Assembly: GCF_041381155.1 (NCBI RefSeq)
Contig: NC_091134.1
Location: forward strand, 3,902,001 to 3,966,000
From: Argopecten irradians
Lineage: Eukaryota; Mollusca; Bivalvia; Pectinida; Pectinidae
Length of the DNA stretch: 64,000 bases
Reading direction: 5' to 3'
Part shown: one piece after another, positions 47,387-59,851 of the stretch
Position numbering within the stretch: position 1 is the stretch's first letter
Layout: every line of letters starts with the position of its first letter
Program-made: the position numbers and the translations under genes
The notes under the pieces: generated by a model
Database searches by the model: none
Told to the model about the DNA's origin: nothing
Seen by the model: only the letters and a program-made list of their open reading frames with translations

Positions 47387-47725
47387 GCATTATTTTAATT
47401 ATTTGTTTTCAAGTAATAACATTTGTGTACAACATACAGTATATTCAATGCATAGGATAATTCATAAAATAAATTCAGCTTTAAATTAAAAATAAATTGA
47501 AGGTTAGGCCTACTGACCAGTATTTTATGATTAGGACAAAACAAATGGACCACTTCAGTGTGAAAAGGGAATGCTGGGAAATTACGCCTTCCCTAAACCC
47601 ACTCACCCAGATATATACAAAATGGGCAATTAGTAATAACCGTTTTAAAATATCAATCATACATCATTGACATAATGTGCATAAACTTAGTTTCAAAGTA
47701 TTAAATTTACACATCCTTGATTAGG

Positions 47726-47919
47726 CAAAAAAATATATGTCTGTTTAGAGTTACATTAGCAAAAAAAGATAGGGTCAGGTCGGCATATTTTTTGTGTCTT
47801 GCACTTTAAAATAATTACCTAAACCGGAGTCTGGGATCGAAATCCTGACTTTTATTTTTTTTCGTAGAAAAGTGGAAAAAAATAGGGTCCGGGGTAAAAG
47901 AAAAGGGTCGGTCGGGTAT
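47726..47919. mobile_element. Small TIR element, truncated copy
   Basis: It begins ATGTCTGTTTAGAGTTAC and contains GATAGGGTCAGGTCGG and GGGTCGGTCGGGTA. It is an inverted relative of the element at 48143-48391. The right terminus is missing beyond GTCGGGTA. Confidence 0.65.
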
Positions 47920-47984
47920 TGTTATCAGGAAATCCATAATAATGTGGACAACTGGAAGTGAATTCGAAGTTCGGAAAATGATTT

Positions 47985-49380
47985 AATGAACCAACCAATT
48001 CAAATATAAATACTTTCCACTACACCAACGAACCAATTCAAATGTCAACACTTTCCATTTCACCAATTAACCATTCAAATGTGAACACTTTCTGCTACAC
48101 CAATGAACCAATTCAAATATCAAGACTTCCTCTACACTTTAGAAAAAAAAAATGTCTGTTTAGGGTTACCCGACCGACCCTTTTTTTTACCCCCGACCCT
48201 ATTTTGTTTCCACTTTTCTACGATTTTTTTTTCTAAGTCGGGATTTCGATCTCAAACTTCGGTTACGGCCATCATTTTAGAATGAAAGGCACTCAAAAAA
48301 AAATAATAATAATCCCGACCGACCGACCGACCCTATTTTTTTTTTTTTTTTTTTTTTTTTGCCAATGTAACCCTAAACAAACATTTTTTTTGGCCAATAT
48401 GAACCAATTTAATATCAACGCCTTCCACTACACCAATGAAGCATTTCAAATGTCAACACTTTCTACTACACCAATGAAGCAATTCAAATTTCAACACTTT
48501 CTACTACACCAATGAAGCAATTCAAATGTCAACACTTTCTACTACACCAATGAAGCAATTCAAATGTCAACACTTTCTACTACACCAATGAAGCAATTCA
48601 AATTTCAACACTTTCTACTACACCAATGAAGCAATTCAAATGTCAACACTTTCTACTACACCAATGAAGCAATTCAAATGTCAACACTTTCTACTACACC
48701 AATGAAGCAATTCAAATGTCAACACTTTCTACTACACCAATGAAGCAATTCAAATGTCAACACTTTCTACTACACCAATGAAGCAATTCAAATTTCAACA
48801 CTTTCTACTACACCAATGAAGCAATTCAAATGTCAACACTTTCTACTACACCAATGAAGCAATTCAAATGTCAACACTTTCTACTACACCAATGAAGCAT
48901 TTCAAATGTCAACACTTTCTACTACGCCAATAAATCGATTCAAATGTCAACACTTTCCATTACACCAATGATCCAATTTAAAAATGAACACTTTCTACTA
49001 CACTAATGAACCAATTTAAATATGAACACTTTCTACTACACCAATGAATTAATTGAAATGTCAACACTTTCCACCTAACCATTTCCAATGTCAACACTTT
49101 TCAACTAAACCAATGAACCAATTCACATATCAACACTTTCTACTACACCAATGAACCACTTCAAATATAAACGCTTTTCCACTACACCAATGAACCAATT
49201 TTAATATCAACACTTTACGCTAAACCAATGAACCAATTTGAACATGAACACTTTCTACTGCACCAATTAACCAATTCAAATATAAACACTTTTCCTGCTA
49301 CACCAATGATTCAATTCAAATGTCAACACTTTCTACTACGCCAATGAACCAATTGAAATGTCAATTTTTTTCCACTAAAC
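47985..49380. repeat. 38-bp minisatellite, about 30 copies, split by an insertion
   Basis: The unit is CAATGAAGCAATTCAAATGT then CAACACTTTCTACTACAC. Units at 48420-48900 are almost identical. Units at both ends carry many substitutions (AACCAATT for AGCAATT). The stretch 48143-48391 is an inserted element, not array. Confidence 0.95.
48143..48391. mobile_element. Small TIR element inserted in the 38-bp array
   Basis: ATGTCTGTTTAGGGTTAC at 48152 and GTAACCCTAAACAAACAT at 48367-48384 are inverse with one mismatch, and they extend into A and T runs. Inside are GACCGACC clusters and a T tract of about 23 bases. It has no coding capacity. It interrupts the minisatellite, so it arrived after the array's first units formed. 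Confidence 0.75.
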
Positions 49381-49499
49381 CAAACAAGAGGCCTAAGGGC
49401 CTTAACGGTCATCTGACTATCTTGGCAATAATCATATAGGAAATTAATTAGATATAGTGTCATGGTAGCCATCTTCGATTTGGGATCAACCAGAGATGT

Positions 49500-50026
49500 A
49501 ACAACACTTTGTCGGGACCATGTCAGGATCATTTCATGCAAGTTTCAGCCAAATCGCGCCGGTAGAACTTGGGAAGAAATTCAAAATGTGTTTTCAAGAT
49601 GGCGGCTGTGGCGGCCATCCTGGATTTAGGATCGACCCGAATAATAACATTTTGTCAGGACCATGTCAGGATCATTTCATGCAAGTTTTAGCCAAATTGC
49701 TCCAGTAGAACTTGAGAAGAAGTTCAAAATGTATTTTCAAGATTGCGGCTGTGGCGGCCATCTTGGATTTCGGAGCGACCCGAAAAATAACAACACTTTG
49801 TCGGGACCATGTCAGGATCATTTCATGCAAGTTTCAGCCAAATCACACTGGTAGAACTTGAGAAGAAGTTCAAAATGTGTTTTCAAGATGGCGGCTGTGG
49901 CGGCCATCTTGGATTTAGGATCGACCCGAATAATAGCATTTTGTCAGGACCATGTCAGGATCATTTCATGCAAGATTTAGCCATATTGCTCCGGTAGAAC
50001 TTGATGGATGGCGGCTGTGGCGGCAT
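49500..50026. repeat. 143-bp tandem repeat, 3.5 copies
   Basis: Units start at about 49505, 49648, 49794 and 49937. Each contains GACCATGTCAGGATCATTTC, ATGCAAGTTTCAGCC and the inverted pair CAAGATGGCGGC / GCGGCCATCTTGG, two facing YY1-like cores. The last unit is cut and leads straight into the next array. Confidence 0.93.
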
Positions 50027-53000
50027 AATGGTTACGGTCAATGGGGGCCATGCTGGTCAGGCCATAGACATCCTGGTGACAATCTATTGGGGTCATGCTG
50101 GTCAGGCCAAAGCCATCATGGTGAAGGTCAATGGGCATCATGCTAGTCAGGCTATAACCATCCTGGTGACGGTCAATGGGGGCCATGCTGGTCAGGCAGA
50201 CATCCTGGTGACGGTCAATGGGGGCCATGCTGGTCAGGCCAGACATCCCGGTGACGGTCAATGGGGGCCATGCTGGTCAGGCCAAACATCCTGGTGAAGG
50301 TCAATGGGGGCCATGCTGGTCAGGCCAAACATCCTGGTGAAGGTCAATGGGGCTATGCTGGTCAGGCCAGACATCATGATGAATGTCAATGGGGCCATGC
50401 TGGTCAGGCCAGACATCATGATGAAGGTCAATGGGCGCCATGCTGGTCGGGCCAGACATCCTGGTGAAGGTCAATGGGGGCCATGCTGGTCGGGCCAGAC
50501 ATCCTGGTGAAGCTCAATGGGAGCCATGCTGGTCAAATCTTAGAAATCATGGTGAAGATCAATAGGGCCCTGCTGGTCAGGCAATAGATATCCTGCTGAA
50601 GGATAATGGCTGCCATGGTGGTCAGCCACACATCCTGCTGAGGGTCAATGTTGGCGCTACTGGGCAGGCCATAGACATCCTGTTGAAGGTCAATGTTGGC
50701 GCTGCTGGGCAGGCCATAGACATCCTTGTGAAGGTCAATAGAGGCCGTTCTGGTCAGGCCCTAGACATCCTGGTGAAAGTCAATGGAGGCCATGCTGATC
50801 AGGCCATATACATCATGGTGACGGACAATGTGGGCCGTGCTAGTCAGGCGATACACATTCTGGTGAAGGTCAATTAGGGCCATGCTGGTCAGGCCAGACA
50901 TCCTGGCGACGGTCAATGGGGGTCATGCTAGTCAGGCTATAACCATCCTGGTGAAGGTCAATGGGGGTCATGCTGGTCAGGCCAGACATCCTGGTGACGG
51001 TCAATGGGGGCCATGCTGGTCAGGCCAGACATCCTGGTGAAGGTCAATGGGGCCATGCTGGTCAGGCCAGACATCCTGGTGACGGTCAATGGGGGCCATG
51101 CTGGTCAGGCCAAACATCCTGGTGAAGGTCAATGGGGGCCATGCTGGTCAGGGTAAACATCCTGGTGAAGGTCAATGGGGGCCATGCTGGTCAGGCCATA
51201 CACATTCTGGTGAAGGTCAATTAGGGCCATGCTGGTCAGGCCAGACATCCTGGCGACGGTCAATGGGGGTCATGCTGGTCAGGCCAGACATCCTGGTGAC
51301 GGTCAATGGGGGCCATGCTGGTCAGGCCAGACATCCTGGTGAAGGTCAATGGGGCCATGTTGGTCAGGCCAGACATCCTGGTGACGGTCAATGGGGGCCA
51401 TGCTGGTCAGGCCAAACATCCTGGTGAAGGTCAATGGGGGCCATGCTGGTCAGGCCAAACATCCTGGTGAAGGTCAATGGGGGCCATGCTGGTCAGGCCA
51501 GACATCCTGGTGACGGTCAATGGGGGCCATGCTGGCCAGGCCAAACATCCTGGTGAATGTCAATGGGGCTATGCTGGTCAGGCCAGACATCATGATGAAT
51601 GTCAATGGGGCCATGCTGGTCAGGCCAGACATCATGATGAAGGTCAATGGGCGCCATGCTGGTCGGGCCAGACATCCTGGTGAAGGTCAATGGGGGCCAT
51701 GCTGGTCGGGCCAGACATCCTGGTGAAGCTCAATGGGAGCCATGCTGGTCAAATCTTAGAAATCATGGTGAAGATCAATGGGGCCCTGCTGGTCAGGCAA
51801 TAAATATCCTGCTGAAGGTCAATGGCTGCCATGGTGGTCAGCCACACATCCTGCTGAGGGTCAATGTTGGCGCTGCTGGGCAGGCCATAGACATCCTGGT
51901 GAAGGTCAATGTTGGCGCTGCTGGGCAGGCCATAGACATCCTTGTGAAGGTCAATAGAGGCCGTTCTGGTTAGGCCCTAGACATCCTGGTGAAAGTCAAT
52001 GGAGGCCATGCTGATCAGGCCATATACATCATGGTGACGGTCAATGTGGGCCATGCTAGTCAGGCCATACACATTCTGGTGAAGGTCAATTAGGGCCATG
52101 CTGGTCAGGCCAGACATCCTGGCGACGGTCAATGGGGGTCATGCTGGTCAGTCTGTAGACATCACGATGAAGGTCAATGGGCGCCATGCTGGTCGGGCCA
52201 GACATCCTGGTGAAGGTCAATGGGGGCCATGCTGGTCGGGCCAGACATCCTGGTGAAGCTCAATGGGAGCCATGCTGGTCAAATCTTAGAAATCATGGTG
52301 AAGATCAATGGGGCCCTGCTGGTCAGGCTATAGACATCCTGGTGAATGTCAATGTGCGCCCTGCTGGTCAGGCCATAGACATCCTGATGAAGGTCATTGG
52401 TGGCCATGCTGATCAGGTTATAGACATCCTTGTAAAGGTTAATAGGGGCCTTGCTGGTCTGGATATAGACATCCTTGTGAAGGTTAATGGGGGCCATGCT
52501 GCTCAGGCCATAGACATCCTGGTGAAGGTCAATGAGGCCCTGCTGGTCAGGCAATAGATATCCTGCTGAAGGATAATGGCTGCCATGGTGGTCAGCCACA
52601 CATCCTGCTGAGGGTCAATGTTGGTGCTGCTGGGCACAGCCATAGACATCCTGGTGAAGGTCAATGTTGGCGTTGCTGGGCAGGCCATAGACATCTTGGT
52701 GAAGGTCAATGTGCGCCCTGCTGGTCAGGCTATAGACATCCTGGTGAATGTCAATGTGCGCCCTGCTGGTCAGGCCATAGACATCCTGATGAAGGTCATT
52801 GGTGGCCATGCTGATCAGGTTATAGACATCCTTGTAAAGGTTAATAGGGGCCTTGCTGGTCTGGATATAGACATCCTGGTGAAGGTTAATGGGGGCCATG
52901 CTGCTCAGGCCATAGACATCCTGGTGAAGGTCAATGGGGCCCTGCTGGTCAGGCAATAGATATCCTGCTGAAGGATAATGGCTGCCATGGTGGTCAGCCA

Positions 53001-55838
53001 CACATCCTGCTGAGGGTCAATGTTGGTGCTGCTGGGCACAGCCATAGACATCCTGGTGAAGGTCAATGTTGGCGTTGCTGGGCAGGCCATAGACATCTTG
53101 GTGAAGGTCAACGGGGGCCCTGCTGGTCAGATTATAGACATCCTGGTGAATGTCAATGTGCGCCCTGCTGGTCAGGCCATAGACATCCTGATGAAGGTCA
53201 ATTGGGGCCCTGCTGGTCAGGTCATAGACATCCTGGTGAATGTCAATGTGCGCCCTGCTGGTCAGGCCATAGACATCCTGGTGAAGGTCAATTGAGGCCC
53301 TGCTGGTCAGGCCATTGACATCCTGGTGAAGGTCAATTGGGGCCCTGCTGATCAGGCTATAGACATCCTGGTGAATGTCAATGTGCGCCCTGCTGGTCAG
53401 GTCATAGACATCCTGGTGAAGGTCAATGGGGGCCCTGCTGGTCAGGCCATAGACATCCTGGTGAAGGTCAATGTTGGCCCTGCTGGTCAGGCTATAGACA
53501 TCCTGGTGAATGTCAATGTGCGCCCTGCTGGTCAGGCTATAGACATCCTGATGAAGGTCATTGGTGGCCATGCTGATCAGGTTATAGACATCCTTGTAAA
53601 GGTTAATAGGGGCCTTGCTGGTCTGGATATAGACATCCTGGTGAAGGTTAATGGGGGCCATGCTGCTCAGGCCATAGACATCCTGGTGAAGGTCAATGAG
53701 GCCCTGCTGGTCAGGCAATAGATATCCTGCTGAAGGATAATGGCTGCCATGGTGGTCAGCCACACATCCTGCTGAGGGTCAATGTTGGTGCTGCTGGGCA
53801 CAGCCATAGACATCCTGGTGAAGGTCAATGTTGGCGCTGCTGGGCAGGCCATAGACATCTTGGTGAAGGTCAACGGGGGCCCTGCTGGTCAGATTATAGA
53901 CATCCTGGTGAATGTCAATTTGCGCCCTGCTGGTCAGGCCCTAGCCATCCTGATGAAGGTCAATTGGGGCCCTGCTGGTCAGGTCATAGACATCCTGGTG
54001 AATGTCAATGTACGCCCTGCTGGTCAGGCCATAGACATCCTGGTGAAGGTCAATTGAGGCCCTGCTGGTCAGGCCATTGACATCCTGGTGAAGGTCAATT
54101 GGGGCCCTGCTGATCAGGCCATAGACATCCTGGTGAAGGCCAATGTTGGCGCTGCTGGGCAGGCTATATACATCCTGGTGAAGGTCAATGTGCGCCCTGC
54201 TGGTCAGGCTATAGACATCCTGGTGAATGTCAATGTGCGCCCGCTGGTCAGGCCATAGACATCCTGATGAAGGTCATTGGTGGCCATGCTGATCAGGTTA
54301 TAGACATCCTTGTAAAGGTTAATAAGGGCCTTGCTGGTCTGGATATAGACATCCTGGTGAAGGTTAATGGGGGCTATGCTGGTCAAGCCATAGACATCCT
54401 GGTGAAGGTCAATGAAGGCCATGCTGGTCAAGCCATAGACATCCTGGTGATGGTCAATGTGTGCCATGCTTGTCAGGCCATTGACATCATGGTGAAGGTC
54501 AATTGAGGCCATGCTAGTCAGGCCATGGACATCCTAATGAAGGTCAATACGGGAGATGCTGGTAAGGCCATAGATATCCTTGTTAAGGTCAATGGAGGCC
54601 ATGCTGGTCAGGCCATTGACATCCTGGTGAAGGTCAATGGGGGCCATGCTGCTCAGGCCAGACATCCTGGTGAAGGTCAATGGGGGCCATGCTGCTCAGG
54701 CCATAGACATCCTGGTAGAGGTCGATGTGGAACCTGCTGGACAGGCCATAGACATCCTGGCGAAGGTCAATGGGGGCCATGCTGGTCAAGCCATAGACAT
54801 CCTGGTGAAGGTCAATGGGGGCCATGCTTGTCAGGCCATGGACATCCTAATGAAGGTCAATACGGGAGATGCTGGTAAGGCCATAGATATCCTTGTTAAG
54901 GTCAATGGCGGCCATGCTGGTCAGGCCATTGACATCCTGGTGAAGGTCAATGGGGGCCATGCTGCTCAGGCCAGACATCCTGGTGAAGGTCAATGGGGCG
55001 ATGCTGGTCAGGCCATAGACATCATGGTGAAGGTCAATGGAGGCCATGCTGCTCAGGCCATTGACATCCTGGTGAAGGTCAATGGAGGCCATGCTACTCA
55101 GGCCAGACATCCTGGTGAAGGTCAATGTGGGCCATGCTGGTCAGGCCATAGACATCATGGTGAAGGTCAATGGAGGCCATGCTGGTCAGGCCATAGACAT
55201 CCTGGTGAAGGTCAATGGGGGCCATGCTGCTCAGGCCAGACATCCTGGTGAAGGTCAATGGGGGCCATGCTGGTCAGGCCATAGACATCCTGGTGAAGGT
55301 CAATGTGGGCCATGCTGGTCAGGCCAGACATCCTGGTGAAGGTCAATGGGGGCCATGCTGGTCAGGCCATAGACATCCTGGTGAAGGTCAATGCTGCTCA
55401 GGCCATAGACATCCTGGTAGAGGTCGATGTGGAACCTGCTGGTCAGGCCATAGACATCCTGGCGAAGGTCAATGGGGGCCATGCTGGTCAAGCCATAGAC
55501 ATCCTGGTGAAGGTCAATGGGGGCCATGCTGGTCAGGCTATTGACATCATGGCAAAGGTCAATGGGGGCCATGCTGCTCAGGCCAGATATCCTGGTGAAG
55601 GTCAATGGGGGCCATGCTGGTCAGGCTATTGACATCATGGCAAAGGTCAATGGGGGCCATGCTGCTCAGGCCAGACATCCTGGTGAAGGTCAATGTGGGC
55701 CATGCTGGTCAGGCTATTGACATCCTGGTGAAGGTCAATGTGGGCCATGCTGGTCAGGCCATAGACATCCTGGTGAAGGTCAATGGGGGCCATGCTGCTC
55801 AGGCCAGACATCCTGGTGAGGGTCAATGGGGACCAGTT
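50027..55838. repeat. 5.8-kb array of 43/45-bp units, about 130 copies
   Basis: The unit is ATAGACATCCTGGTGAAGGT, CAATGGGGGCCATGCTGGTC, AGGCC. A 43-bp form lacks AT before AGACATCC. Blocks of several distinct units recur as higher-order repeats: the marker TGCCATGGTGGTCAGCC is at about 50611, 51827, 52581, 52983 and 53745, and GTCAAATCTTAGAAATC at about 50532, 51745 and 52277. The 45-bp form has no stop in one frame on each strand, so open frames up to 248 codons arise. None has coding context. Confidence 0.97.
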
Positions 55839-56522
55839 AGACCAATTAGATGTTAACACAAAAACAATACAGAGGAATTATTTTCTAAATAATTTTAATT
55901 TCATTCACTTACAAAATCAGTCATGTTTGATAAAATATTTTAACCAAAATGAGACTACATTTTAATGGGTAACAACACATTTCACAAAATCTGCTGACAC
56001 AAAGTACTGGAAACACAGGGAGATAAATAAAATAGTCAATTACTGAATTTATTAAATCTTATAGTATTATATACTTTAAATAAAATAACAAATACTTTAT
56101 CCATTACATATAACTTAACAAATTTATAAGGCTGCTCCTTTCAAATTAAGGTTAGCCTATATTAGAAAATGATGAGAATGATTAAAATAGTCCATACTTA
56201 AAGCTTTATAATGTATATGGATTTTATATAAAACAGTGATTTATATCACAGATACCAATTTCTTCTACAACTAGTTAAAATTTCTAGAAAAACAAGTAAA
56301 ACTTTCTTACATCTACCTAGTTAATTTGTCTTCAATTAATATGTTACAATTGAAGTAAACTTTTAACAATACATGTACGCAGTGTAAATAGTCAGTAACA
56401 GGAGTTTACTTTTAACTACAAAAACGGACAAGAAATTGCCTCAATCACACTAAACATGTGTACATTATACAAAGTATACCGGAAGTTTGTTGTACTGGGA
56501 TCCTTGTTATTGGATAAATAAC
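55839..56522. other. AT-rich intergenic stretch
   Basis: Nothing recognisable between the large array and the MITE. Confidence 0.5.
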
Positions 56523-56871
56523 TTAAATATGCTCCACTGCTGACAAATGATGTTTTTTCATTATCAAAAACAGGAGCAGACGATTTAGTATTTTTCTTCA
56601 GCTACAAGTTACATACTTTACACCATCACCACCATTGAAATGTTTGAGCTTCTAATTTTACTTCAAGGTAAAAATATGAAAAATAATTAATTGCATCCCG
56701 GCACTATATCTTATATGGAATGAAGTACTGATTGTGCATGCACCAAAGGCAAAATGAATTATTTTATATTATTTTTTGTGTTGATTGGACAGATACATAC
56801 ACGATTACACGCCAATCATTGTTCAAATGATGAATATCATTTATGCTCTGTCCGCGATGGAGCATCTTTAA
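56523..56871. mobile_element. TTAA-flanked MITE, family 1, copy 2
   Basis: The left end is TTAA then ATATGCTCCACTGCTGAC; the right end is GTCCGCGATGGAGCATCT then TTAA. It aligns along its length with the copies at 27776 and 61272. A small internal deletion is seen after TTGCATCCCG. Confidence 0.9.
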
Positions 56872-58720
56872 GAGTAAAATCTAAAATCATGGTTCCTCAC
56901 TGGTAACAAATCTGGCCTAGTCACACAATAGTTGTCCCATTCTTATGTTCAAAGCTACTAAAATTGATTTAAAATAATTTTACGATACTTTATATACACT
57001 AATGTTAACACATAGAAAATGATGATATAAAAATTCAGTATGAAAATAAAACATCACTGTATCATATTCCAAGTATGAATACAATGACTTCTCGTATCTA
57101 CGACCAGCACATGTATTCCCAGATCATAAAATGTCCTCTCTCCCAAAATGATGGACATCCACACAATAAATGCATTTATGGATGACAAAAACATATCCAA
57201 TGAAAAATGGATTTTCTTTCTTAAAAGATGAATGATGGCAGTGTTATTTGTAAGTCTTGGTGTTACTTACTGAATTAGATAAACAACCATTACTGTTTCT
57301 TACGTTAAACATATTGAAACATTGATAATTTAACCTGCTGTTACAGAATAAACGAAGATCACTGTATACACTCAATCACATGTCTCACAAAACTCTCAAC
57401 ATCGTGATTGACTTAATAATCAAAAGTCTTTAATCATTTCAAGATAACATGATTCGAAATATATTCAATGATCAATTATGTAACAATATATCTAAAACTC
57501 TGATAATAATCAAACATTTTGGCATGTTTTAAAAACAAACATCACTACTGAAATAGAAGTCCACACTTACGAAGCAGGTTGGGACCTACAAAAGTTATTT
57601 ATCCAATTAAGACCTTAACAATCAAGCTTAAAGTTCATAATACAAAATTTCTGCAAAAGATGTTAATAATTAAAGGCATCTACATACGTATTTGATCTAA
57701 AATTGTGCATTTTTCAGTAATTTTAAATAATACATGCAAATGATGACACAAATATATGCAGATATATATTGGCATTTATATGAAAATAGTTGAAAAAAAC
57801 AGTCAATGTTTTCTTTTCATACAATAAAAATGCAAACTTGAATAAAGCAAAGATATAGTTGAAGGATGACAATAAACTACTACATACAATAACTACTGAT
57901 TACGCTTTCTGATTGTGTGTACAATTAAACACGAGCTCGTTAATTAAACAATTTGACTTTCAAACATTTACTCCTCCTCTAATTACTACTTTTATCTTTA
58001 AACAGTCTTGATTGGTCAATTGCCTGTTTAAGTTTATAATAAAAAAATTAAGGAGAAGATGACATCATCAAGAATAAATTTAATGACTCTTTTACTGTTT
58101 ATTCAAACAAATTTAACGTTTTCCCCATAAAAACAAGTTAAGATATTAACTTTCCTATAATAGAAATTAAACATAAAGTACCTATCCTTAGAAGTTAGAA
58201 AGGTATTACTTTGCAATCACAACACTTGTCATGTGTAAGAATGTATGAATCAAAAAATAAAACCCCAGAGAACTGCTACAACATTTAATTTGATTTAGTA
58301 CAGGAGAAATTTAACTGTGAAAAATAAAATCTTCAGATTAACTTTGCACAACCAAACAAACAAGGTACATAATTCAATGTACTGATCATGTATATAACTA
58401 AACATAAAAAGCATATCACATTTAGCAAATAACCATAAAAATGTTATTCAGCACAGAAAAAAAACCTATATTAGATTAAGATCGAAATATGATTCATGTC
58501 TGAATATCTTTCATAGTAAAGAGTCTCTTAATATTACTTATACCGGGAATATTGATCATTCTTCTGATCCCTTTATCATTTTTGAAACAACAGTTGGCGT
58601 AGATATACACCTTTATAAGTTAGTTATGAAAACTCATTCAATATTAACTTCAATTTAAGAAAAATTACTGTGTGAAACAATTGCTAATATATATAAGGTA
58701 TATTATGTTCTGAACTTATT
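56872..58720. other. AT-rich intergenic stretch
   Basis: No gene, RNA gene or tandem repeat that I can support. Confidence 0.5.
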
Positions 58721-59066
58721 TTAAAGTGAATAGTCGGGCAAAAAAAATCAGTCTAAATGCGTTCATCGGCCTTCCAAAAGTTCTCACATGTTACTACGAC
58801 GGCCAAGTTCTGCTTACGTTTCCCAGTTCTGACCATTAAAGTAAAGGAAAGTTGAAAGCATTGAAAGTGAGGCTGCGTGTAAATGTAACCACGGACATAG
58901 TCAGCCGGGAGGACGTTTTAGGATTCCTATACTTTAAATTAATTTGTTCGTACGCAGACAGATTTTGGCGAGAGATTTTATTTTTCTATTTCATAAGAAA
59001 TTATACTGGATACATTCACACCATTTTTACCGACTTTAGCCATCCTTGCCCGACTGTTCACTTTAA
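58721..59066. mobile_element. TTAA-flanked MITE, family 2
   Basis: The left end is TTAA then AGTGAATAGTCGGGCAA; the right end is TTGCCCGACTGTTCACT then TTAA. The inverted repeat has one mismatch in 17. The element proper is 338 bp. The 72-codon frame inside starts in the element and is not a gene. Confidence 0.9.
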
Positions 59067-59851
59067 ATAATATTCATGGAAAATATGCACAAAACAAAAA
59101 TAACAAAAAACAGGAAATGTGAAACATTTTATGATTATTTCATGCAAAAAATTGCTGCCATTAAAACAAGAACTCCCATTCATGACCCATGTCAATGCAG
59201 AATCAAATTATTTCACATCCCTTAATTAACTAGGTAGCTCTGTCAGAAATTGCACTTTTATCATTACTAAGTGGTTATTGTACTGTAAACTGTATTTCTC
59301 TGACTTTTATGTGTAGGTATAGTCACCTTACAAATGGGTTGACTTTCATTTTCAAGGGTAAAAAAAAATTAATGTCTTTTTTATATGATTTTGATCAATG
59401 TTTTCAGATATAGCACTAGATGAATTTGAAATTATGTATCTGATCATGAACATGGTCAGACACAACCAATCACATATCTAGTAAAACGTCTATTGTGAAA
59501 AAAATACATTTAAAATGAATTCTATGAGATATAAAACTTTTAAGACATGTAGGATTCTTACATAAGTATGTGTGTGAAGGTGTGACTCAGAATAATGGAA
59601 TATAAATATTAACGTGTACAGAAACCTGGTGTTATTCCTGTAATTGAAAAACCGTCACTACACATTCAATCTAGTTTAAAATCTTACACAAACACAAATT
59701 CTACTGGTACAATTCTCCCAGCTACACAAACTCGCATATATCCTGGGGATTTCACATATACAGAAGGAAATATCAAGAATATGGTTTAATAAAAGATAAT
59801 CTTTTCTACAACATCAGATGATTGATGTGATGACATGTCAGATGTAAATGT
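59067..59851. other. 3' flank of gene C
   Basis: AT-rich; it probably contains the gene C 3' UTR. A minus-strand ATTAAA is at about 59786. Confidence 0.45.

Noticed and set aside
52279-53763. Minus-strand frames up to 248 codons with DLHQDVYGLTS repeats, and forward frames with GQAIDILVKVN
   Set aside because: Both strands are open over the same 45-bp tandem units, with no splice or start context. Unit-length changes break the frames.
58852-59070. 72-codon forward frame
   Set aside because: It lies within and ends at the boundary of a TTAA-flanked MITE.
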